Part shown: piece by piece, positions 55,643-64,000 of the stretch
Layout of the letters: the number at the start of each line of letters is the position of its first letter
How positions within the stretch are numbered: the first letter of the stretch is position 1
Source: Chimonanthus salicifolius
Taxonomy: Eukaryota; Streptophyta; Magnoliopsida; Laurales; Calycanthaceae
Length of the DNA stretch: 64,000 bases
Direction: 5' to 3'
Assembly: GCA_013350335.1 (NCBI GenBank)
Contig: CM023539.1
Location: forward strand, 44,688,631-44,752,630
Made by a program: the position numbers and the translations under genes
The notes under the pieces: generated by a model
Databases searched by the model: none
The model's input: the letters and a program-made list of their open reading frames with translations, nothing else
What the model was told of the DNA's origin: nothing

Positions 55643-57197
55643 TATTTTTCTATTTTCATTGAAAAATGATCCCCATGGAAGAAAGTTATCTTTTTCCTCG
55701 TAAGGTTTTCAAATTTCAACTAGTGATGATGGGTCCACTCTCCAAATGTGGGACAGACGAAGCAGCCTGAAGTGATAGACACCACAAGATTCTTTGAATT
55801 CCCTCTTATTGATTCATTTCCACTTATTCATCAATGATTCAATGCACCCCGATGAGTTGACTGTGCCACGTGATTAGCTTTTCCTGTATTAGTAGGCTCC
55901 ACTTGATATCTTTCATTTGCCCTAGGAAGCTTTGGTTTTTTCGCTTTGAATTTAGTTAAAGCTGCCTTTACTTGCTGCCTTTACTTTTGCATGACTGTTG
56001 TTCAAACTTCAAAGCTCTTTTCTTTAGGGTCCTTTTACTTGTATCACGAGATACAGATGAGTATCCTTTTATGATGGTTTTACTACAAAACTAGAGCCAA
56101 GCACTGCTGCATCTTCCAAATTTTATGACATGCATGTCTCTTACGTAGTCTTTCACTGTGTAAGACTATACGAAACCATTTGGATTTTTTTTTTCTTTTG
56201 TTAAATTCCTTCTTAAAGTTCTGTTCAATGATGATAGAGATAATGACAAAGAGGGTAATTTAGGTCGGATTCAAACTCGAACTAGACTCATGTACAAATT
56301 AGAATTCAGATTAGTCTCGAGTCTTGTACATAAAGCCTGAGTTCTAAGCCTAAATTTGAAGCACGTTTTATAAAATATGATTTTCTTTAATTGATTTTGT
56401 GTAAAGATATATAATTTATTTAACAGATATTTCAGAAGAAGCACACATACAAGTTTTCGGCTTCAAATTAAGCTAGGGTCCTACATATACAATTTGCTCG
56501 AGTTTAGTTTTGAGTATTTCGGGTTAACTTGGGTTTGATTTGAGAGTCAATTCAGATTTAAATTCGAACAAGTTCAAATCTAACCCTATCCACTCGAGTT
56601 GTACATTAAAATTTTAAAATGTAATAAAAATAGTATTTGCAAAACTTTAAAATGCATGAGTCTCAAAAGACTAGGTGGATAATAGATGGCTTGTCATATG
56701 GCCTCAGAAACAAAGTGGATTGGTCATTTGGTGCCATACAAGTGTTGCTTTGTTCAAAATTCAGGTGGGAGACCGGCCCAAAATGAGGGACACCACATGA
56801 TAATACACATAATGAATGAGTGCATTCATCATAGCTTTCTTATCTTTATACACAATCATTATATAAAAGGGCAAAAAAGAGAAAAATTATGGCAAAGAAA
56901 AGGAAAGAGGAGGTTCCAGGCTTTGGGGCAGTCACTGGTGGTGGGGGTCATTGGGTCTGCTTCCTACTCTAAAGTTTAGACATGCCATTTTCCAGTGGTG
57001 GAATATGCTACCCACATGCTTTACACGTGGCACTTTGAATAATGATTTAAGCATCATTATCTTTGTTATTGTCTTTGCTTAATGCATCTGAGCTTGTTTA
57101 AACACTTTTGGTTGTGTACTTGCTATTGTCTTTTGTTTTATGTGCTTGAGCTCATGTTTTATAAATCTATGTACTGTCATATCACAAAAAGGTAATA
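55643..57197. other. Intergenic
   Basis: No gene. 56260-56600 has GGATTCAAACTCGAACTAG and CACTCGAGTTGTAC-type motifs resembling old hAT-like MITEs, without clear termini. A 97-codon frame at 56686-56979 has no recognisable family. Confidence 0.35.
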
Positions 57198-57389
57198 CTC
57201 TATTTGTCTTAAATTAGTTGTCTCTTATGGATTTTATAATTATCCCAAAATAATTGTCTCATTTGTATTTTAGTAGCATAAAATGTGTTGAAAATGGATG
57301 AGATTATATGAGTGCTACCTTTATATAGAAAATTCCTTAAAAAATACAAATATTTCAAATGAGACAACTAAAATGGGATGGAGGGAGTA
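57196..57389. mobile_element. Stowaway-type MITE with TA target site
   Basis: The element spans 57198-57387 (190 bp). The left end is CTCTATTTGTCTTAAATTAG. The right end, reverse-complemented, is CTCCCTCCATCCCATTTTAG; both continue with TTGTCTC. TA flanks both sides (57196-57197, 57388-57389). CTCCCTCC ends plus a TA target are characteristic of Tc1/mariner-derived Stowaway elements. Confidence 0.78.
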
Positions 57390-57909
57390 TTAGGTTTAAC
57401 GTTTACTTATATCTAGATATTTAAAGAAAGTAGAATTTTGTAAGATTCAAATTCAAATTTAATATAAATCTCAGATAATAAAAATTTAAAGAATTTCAAG
57501 TCTAAAAAAATCTTCGTATTTGTTCTAAGAGTGTATTGTCACTCAATCACTCACCCCAGGTATACAAGTAAATAGAACTTTTCATGATGAACTAAAATCC
57601 TAACTTCTTAGGCAGAAGAATGGAATATAGTCAAGACTTCCTTATGCAAAATTTAATATCTTGCAAATATCACACAAGAATATAAGAATTCTAGCAATCT
57701 ATAATTCATTTGTTTGAAAGAAATCTAAGAACAAAAAACCAAAGTTCACCCAATAATGAACAAAATAAAACTAAAAACTTAAGAAATTAAATAAGAAAAA
57801 TACCTAGAAACAAACTAGAAAACTAAAGGAAAATACTCACCACAAAGGAGGGATCCCAAAACCTCTAAGCTTTTATTAAATTTAACTTTAAATTGTGTGT
57901 ACCATAATG
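57390..57909. other. Intergenic AT-rich sequence
   Basis: Nothing recognised. Confidence 0.35.
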
Positions 57910-58670
57910 GAGTTTGTTGGAAAGGTAACTGAATAACTTTCCAATGAATCCTATTTTATGAAATGTGATATCGTATGTTATATCAAATTTGTCTACAAAG
58001 TTAGACCACATGTTACCTACCAATTATTCCCTTTCTAAATCCAAAATTTTCATAATGGGATATGTGGTACACAAGCTCCATGTTCCCACCTATTTCCTTG
58101 TTTGGATTCCTTGCCATGATGGTATGCATGTAGGCTGTGAGGTGGCTTGTGATATGTCAAATTCAGTTCACGTGGCTGCCATATAAACAATGGGTCCTCA
58201 GTTTGATTGTGCTTCTAATGGCCGCATCATTATTACCTTTCCAATAAATCTAAATTTGTGAAAATCTAATATCTTTAGTTACCTTAAATTTATATGCAAA
58301 GTCAAACCATGTTTTATGTCAATGACTCCATTTCCAAATCCAAAGTTCTAATAATGGAACATGTGATCCACAAGCTCGTACTTCCTCGTTTGAATTCCTT
58401 GCCATGATGGCATGTCATGTGGCTGTTTGGTGGCAAATGTTGTGTTAAATTCATCCACGTGTCTGCCACATAATGAGTCTGGATTCAGAATTGCATGAAA
58501 CTTGGTGTGTTGGAAAGGTTGTGAGGCCCTCTCTTTCCTCCTTCTGTTCTTTGCGGCATTTGAAGTGGAAATTCAACAAATAATATCTCATAAGCTGCAT
58601 TCTACTCTAAGGTCTCTTCACCAATCACACTTGGCTTAATTGTGCTTCCGATGTCGCATTATTCTCCCTT
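57910..58670. repeat. Imperfect tandem duplication (~300-bp unit)
   Basis: Unit 1 (about 57915-58235) and unit 2 (about 58236-58500) share CCTTTCTAAATCCAAAATTT-like, ACACAAGCTC, TTGCCATGATGG, CATGTNGGCTGTNNGGTGGC and GTTCACGTGGCTGCCA-like blocks in the same order. A third partial match (TTGTGCTTC.GATG.CGCATTATT) lies at about 58640-58665. No gene runs through it. Confidence 0.7.
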
Positions 58671-59350
58671 GATTGGAAGAAAGTCGTCTTCATATTTAGT
58701 TGGATTACAAGAAAGATAGCATGTTGCACTTTCATCCACCACTTTCTAAGTTTCACCGTATTACAAAAATAATTTTGAAATATGTCAAACTCTTTTTTAT
58801 CATGAGTGCTCATCTAAGTTATCTTCACATCCTCATTCATATTAATTATCTTAGTGGATTCATTCATTTCATCATCGATTTTATCGTCACACTTACTAGA
58901 TGACATTATGCTGATACGTCATCAGGTTCTCATGATTTAATTTAAATAATATAGTATTTGACAATAAATATTATTGTATCGATATAATTAGTTCATTATG
59001 TTAACATAATGATGTTTGACAAGAAAGTGGAGCTATATGAACTCTACAAAATAAAATAAAAATAGTTGGAATAAGTTTTTTTGTCAATAGTCAATTTTAT
59101 TGATTTAATTAAGTGGAATAAATTTTTACAATAAATTTTTTATAATCGCGTGACATAGTCTTGTCATAGTAGAGTTTAATTCATTGAATGCTTAGTATAA
59201 TTTTAAGAATTTTGATTCCAAATACTTAAAAGAGCCAGACAAAAGTACCGACATCAAACGATGGGAGCAATCTTGGCCATTCTTCAGTAGAATTTTTTAT
59301 TATTAGATTTTCAATAAGAGGAGAATTTTGAATTAAAAAACATTTTCAAT
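58671..59350. other. Intergenic AT-rich sequence
   Basis: Nothing recognised apart from low complexity. Confidence 0.35.
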
Positions 59351-59795
59351 AAGGGTGCATTTAATTGGAGGAAGATAGTTTGCGTTCGTTAGCGGCTTCT
59401 TTGCTCCTCTTTGGATTTCCGACCCGCATTAAATGTGAGCTTTGCGGACCCCCAAACCGCGTGCTCTTTGCCGCGTTCTTCGCCCGAGGGAACCAACCTG
59501 TTGTGGGCCGTAAGCTGTCAAATGACGTTACTACCTACGATCATTTACCAGAATTGCATAAATACCGTTGCATTGGTAAGCCCTCGTCGCCATGGGTCGA
59601 AAATTGGGCTCAGCCGGCGGTTGTATCATTAAGTTATTTAAATCACACAATTAGCAAACAATATAGCAAATCACTATTAATATCGTTGATTCAGGTGTTG
59701 GATTGCATCCCTGATTTGATGCATATGGCTCGTGCTAAAAAAAGATTTCATTCATTTTTAATGAAAATAGAAATTATGCTGCAAACGACATAAAC
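59351..59795. other. GC-richer segment with long open frame, unrecognised
   Basis: 59370-59640 is clearly richer in G+C than its flanks, which are very AT-rich, and opens a 142-codon frame on + (59365-59793). I do not recognise the protein. Likely captured or inserted sequence, possibly coding relic. No exon borders or promoter were seen. Confidence 0.25.
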
Positions 59796-60600
59796 GTCGA
59801 CTGTCAAGCTTCTATATTCCAATACGAAGTTAGATTCACAACACCTTTAAGTGTATTCGAACTCAAATATATTTTTTCCACACAATTAATTTCTCCAAGG
59901 TAACAGACACAGCATCTATGCCTACAAAGATCCCTCTTATAATTGATTAAACAGATTATCAAATGCAGCTAAAGATAATCAGTTCAACAAAACCTTGAGG
60001 AAACTTACAGCCCAGATAGCTGAATGTGGGATCCACCCTTTATCCATTTACAACTTTCTAATCTATATATAGAGATGTATAAATAAATAAATATATCTAT
60101 ATAACTAGCTCAATAAACCTTGATGAAAGTCTCGTAGAACTGTTCTTGAGAGATCCTCGTTATATATATATATATATAAAGAGAAGACAGGTGGATGGAG
60201 TTTAAGATACTTAAGATTGTGATCAATACCATGTATAGATCATAATACACACCCCATTTGCTGTTTCTGAAAATTACATGTCAAACTTCCATTGATGGGA
60301 GAGAGACAGAGACAGAGGCACTAGATTAGTCCCTTTGCATGAAGATTGGAGAGGTCCCCATTGCTGATCAATGCAACTTTTCCAATTTTCTACATGTGCA
60401 CTTAATTTCTGAAATTTCTAAGAGGAAACATAATCCATTTTGCATATATCTGTAACCTGTCAAAACATTTCTGGCATCAATGATCCTTACTTTCCCAAAA
60501 GGAAAAACTTTTACAGAATCCAGTGGCCCATTTTCTCACTGTACAAGTGATCTGAAACACTAATATGGGAAGTGAAAGAAAATGTATGTTGTCTCCTTAA
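59796..60600. other. Intergenic and 3' flank of the NPH3 gene
   Basis: AT-rich; (TA)n at about 60160-60176. It should contain the 3' UTR of the minus-strand gene ending at 60601, but no poly(A) signal stands out. Confidence 0.4.
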
Positions 60601-63600
60601 TCAAGAGCATAATCTGGGTAGTGATTTGGGAGTGCTAGGAGTAGCTACTCTGGTTTTCATTAACTTAGCTATCTGGGTCTGCATCTTCTTGCAAACCTTC
60701 TCCAATTCCATCACTCTCCACTGCATCCCTTGCAAATGTGTTTTCATCTTTTCGTTCTCAACTGAAAGGTCGAGCTTTTTTGCATAGAGGACGACTTGCT
60801 CGTCATTCTTCCCCAAACTCGCTTTGTCACTGCAATCACATACTGACCCATCAGAGGATTTGAGATGATCGGTGTCTTGAAGTAAACTCTTTAGCTTGGA
60901 TTGCTGAACTAGCAGTGCTTGAATTGTTGTTCTTGCTGGGAATTTTGGGTTTTGGGCTAGGAGCTTGCAGGTCTCTGAGGAGAGCTTCTCATAGTTCAAT
61001 GCAAAGCAAATCTTCACCTTATCCTTCTCTGATAACCCAGAGTGAACCTGTGAAAAAAAAAAAATAATTTGAGAAATTACAATACTTAATGTATAGCCTT
61101 AAGAATCAATTAAACAAGCCAATGTTGTACAACACTTCAAATTCTTTCAATTTTGATTTTCTTCTCTGAGCTTTCCATGTTAGAACTCAGATGCATGTTT
61201 TTCAGTTCAGAAACTTCTACACCACTAACAATCCCATCAATAAAAAAGCGTACCTCTAGATACATGTCCACAGCTCGATAAATCTCATCGTGGTTATCCC
61301 TCGCAGAGTCTGGCAAGGCCATTAGCAGTGAAATGAATTTCGATGGTTTCAGACATGAATCTGGAGCTACTTCGACAATATACATGTCTATTAATCGCCC
61401 CACCCTTCTCAATCTTGTCGATGAAATACGCCCACTGCTGCTAAGAAATGATTTCAAAAACCTTAAAACCAAATTCACATCATATAAAAACTTTACCCCT
61501 GCCGGTGCAGGAACAAGAAGATTATCCAATTTAGCTTGATCGAGCTGTGAGCCTATCATATTCTCTAACCTGCTTCTGCAGCATTTGCTTAGAGTCACAC
61601 CAGAAACCAATGGAAGCATGCTGAACAGTCCTTTGCAGGAAACAGATCCTCTATCAAGCAAAAATAGTAGATCGACAACCGTCTCTATGATTTCACGTTT
61701 CTCATTGGATTTGGCACTGGATATTTGGGATTTGAGGTAGAAGAACAGAAATCTACTGATAATTACTTGGTCGAATTTCTGAGATGACATGGTTTCAATA
61801 ATTTTTCTAAGGATGCTAGTGTTAAAACCTGTGAGCTCTTCAAACCACCAACATCTAGTGTAGCCAACTTTTGTGCTTTCAGTGCTTCTAGTATCGCAAG
61901 AGAAGCGGAAGGTAATGCTGTCTGGTGAGGAAGTCGAAGGGCTTGTATCGCTGGTCGATGCTACTTTTGCCACAAGTGAATCCAAACATTTCTTAAGGAG
62001 TCCAATTGAAGTTGCAGCAGGAAGGAGATCTTGACATTGCTTCAATGCAATCAGGATCTCAGACCATGTCCAATAGGTAATCCCTTCGAGGAATTTTTCA
62101 GTTTGTTCAATTAGATTGCAAGAGCAAGAGATAGCTTCTGTCATTTCCATGAAATGAGCTACGCAGTGGAGGAGACAGACATTGGTCGGAGTAATTTGAA
62201 GACTGCCATGATTGTAACAGAACCTTGTCATTAGCTCAAACGCCTCTGCTCCTCCCGGCAAATCATGGAATATTACTTTTAAGTTTGATGTAGGCATTGT
62301 CGCCGCTGCTGATTTGCTGAATAGTTTTCTCAGCCTACCTGAGAAAGAGGAAAGGGTTTCCTGTTGCAATTACAAACAGAATATCAAAATCAGGTAAGAA
62401 TGCTACGAAAATCGAAGAATGGAATGGACAAGCTTCGAAAAAATCATTGAGAAGGGCAGGACCTTCTTGAGAAAAATGTTGGGTGTTACAAAATAATTTC
62501 ATACATGAATAAGGAGCAAAGGGTAATTCTACACTTCATACAGTCTCAAAAGAACATGACCCATTTATCATTAAATCTGCAATTTCCCCATGATTTGTGA
62601 TTGGAATAAAACTCGTCTGTATGCATATTTTCATCTCATTCACAAATAGGTGACTTGTTAATATGGGTTATTTTGAGATTGGAAGGAAGTCCAATGATGG
62701 CTTGGAGCAATCAAATTCACAGTATCTATAGAACATGAAATGATATTGAGGATCAAAAGAGACTAAAGTATCATTTGTCTTCATCAAATTTCAACAGAAG
62801 AATTAAAGAAATGCCATAAAAGTAGAATTACAGTCACTATCAAAAGGTGAAAGTTTTCAGTTAAAACGATGAAAAGCATTAAATGCAAGAAAACAAACAG
62901 AAATCAACATCCAATAAACATGGAATCTTCCACCAATTCCAGCAAAAGGAAAGGTGAGAAGTTGTTGTAGGCAATAAATTCGAACTGTTAGAACAAGTAA
63001 AAGTAGAAGGCAAGACTACAAATGGCACCAGCAACAATTGGTGAGATAACAAAGAGGCAACCCATTTCTTTGACAGAAAGGTGAAACAAATAGAAAGAAT
63101 GGGATAAATATTCGATCAACATAAAAGAGCAATAAATCTGAGAGGAGAGAGAGAAGAGAGGCAGACCCATCACTCTGTAAATGTAGGAGAGAACAAGTCG
63201 TCAGGATTCATGAGTGAGGACAGAAAACAATAAAAACCAGATGAAAACATTAGCAAACTAACGGCCCACATCATTCAAAATATGAAGACAATGAGATTGG
63301 GAGAAAGTGACTAAAACAGAAGAATAGAGAGAATACTGCATATGAATAATGAAGAAACAGGGGCTAAAATTGCTGTCCATTCGAAGAAAGAAAAAATCGA
63401 AGAGAAACAAAACTCAGAATATATTCATTTTATATTTTCAGCCATTAAAAAAATAACCCAAACTACAAAGACACTTATCCCAGATTATGAAAATCAATCA
63501 AAGCAAGAAACAAATGAGTAAAGACAACAACCAAGAAGCAAGATTAGCAGACCCCGTTCATCCAAACCTACCCAATTTTTCTTTTATTTGTTTAAAAAGA

Positions 63601-64000
63601 AAGAAAGATTAACAAATCCACTCTCAGAACCTACTTCAACTACTACCTAAAAAATGTTTCCAAACACACAACAAGATAAAAGCAGGTAATTTCCCATCTA
63701 GAATAAACAAACAAAATTAGCATGTAAAAAATCCACAAAAGTTCTTACATCGAAAACGAAGGGGTTATAAGGAGAGATACGATAAGATCAAACGTTTTTG
63801 TAAAGCCAACAAGGAAACTGAACGATTACAAGTTTACAACCCAGTAAAAAAACCGAGTCAACCAAACTCAATTAAACCTCAAATCAATGAAACGAGAACA
63901 ACCCAATATCAGAACCTACCACAAGAACCAGGAGAGAGAGAGAGAGAGAGAAGCAAATACCTTATCCACCAAGAAGACCTCTTCTCCATTGACATCCACT
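60601..64000 (-). CDS. NPH3/BTB-family protein, At3g22104-like (5' end outside window)
   Basis: Plant NPH3-domain protein; family members act as substrate adaptors for CUL3 ubiquitin ligases at the plasma membrane, some in phototropin and auxin-transport signalling. Exons (minus): 63961-64000 (partial, ending VDVNGEEVFLVDK), 61254-62360, 60601-61047. Joined, they give LVDK-ETLSSFSGRLRKLF, the start of a BTB domain. VIFHDLPGGAEAFELMTRFC continues the BTB, followed by the NPH3 domain in exon 2. The NPH3 signature tyrosine is in ALNYEKLSSE at the start of exon 3. A coiled-coil-prone C-terminus (KKLDLSVENEKMKTHLQGMQ and on) ends at TGA 60601-60603. All splice sites are GT-AG and in phase. The visible part is about 531 residues; only the first residues, before about VDVNGEE, are missing. 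Neighbour context gives no clue to a partner. Confidence 0.93.
62361..63960. other. 1.6-kb intron 1 of the NPH3 gene
   Basis: Minus-strand donor AAG|GTATTTGC at 63961/63960 and acceptor TTGCAACAG|GAAACC at 62361/62360. A GA-rich (CT on minus) microsatellite lies near the donor (63932-63950). No exon or element was recognised within it. Confidence 0.75.

Noticed and set aside
56686..56979. 97-codon protein frame
   Set aside because: No family, start context or neighbouring exons; likely chance.

Overview
This 64-kb window is nuclear DNA of a flowering plant. The evidence is GT-AG introns in every recognisable gene, a plant GH1 beta-glucosidase, plant class TPS-b terpene synthases, an NPH3-family gene, and a dense layer of plant transposable elements (hAT and Mutator MITEs, TRIMs, LTR retrotransposons, LINE, tRNA-derived SINEs). 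The terpene synthases look like those of woody magnoliids, but that is a weak guess. There are no bacterial features, no rRNA genes and no free-standing tRNA genes.

Layout: 1-11 kb is gene-poor. It holds a Mutator-type MITE, a Gypsy-type LTR, the 3' end of an unidentified gene with a C-terminal membrane anchor, a LINE fragment and a hAT MITE with a perfect 8-bp target-site duplication. 11.1-16.2 kb is a complete 13-exon beta-glucosidase (BGLU40-like, 494 aa) on +. 17.8-52.1 kb is a cluster of three TPS-b genes with the same 7-exon structure: A (-, 17.8-20.7 kb), B (+, 35.4-39.5 kb) and C (+, 45.1-52.1 kb). A and B each carry one single-base frameshift (A in exon 5, B in exon 7). C is intact (562 aa). 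Between and inside them lie repeats: a TRIM with a 3.2-kb solo LTR nested in its 5' LTR, further TRIMs, a 1.45-kb hAT element with internal ~150-bp tandem repeats, two hAT MITEs and four related SINEs. 52-60 kb is intergenic, with another TRIM, two SINE-like copies, a Stowaway-type MITE and an imperfect tandem duplication. 60.6-64 kb (-) is an NPH3/BTB gene of the At3g22104 type whose first exon runs off the window.

How the genes may work together: the TPS genes would make monoterpenes (or small sesquiterpenes) from prenyl diphosphates. A secreted or vacuolar beta-glucosidase next door could release glycosylated aglycones. The pairing is only physical, and BGLU40-type genes are not known to act on terpenyl glucosides. 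The best candidates for a second look are the split between one intact and two singly frameshifted TPS genes, and the repeat family shared between the hAT element and TPS-C intron 2.
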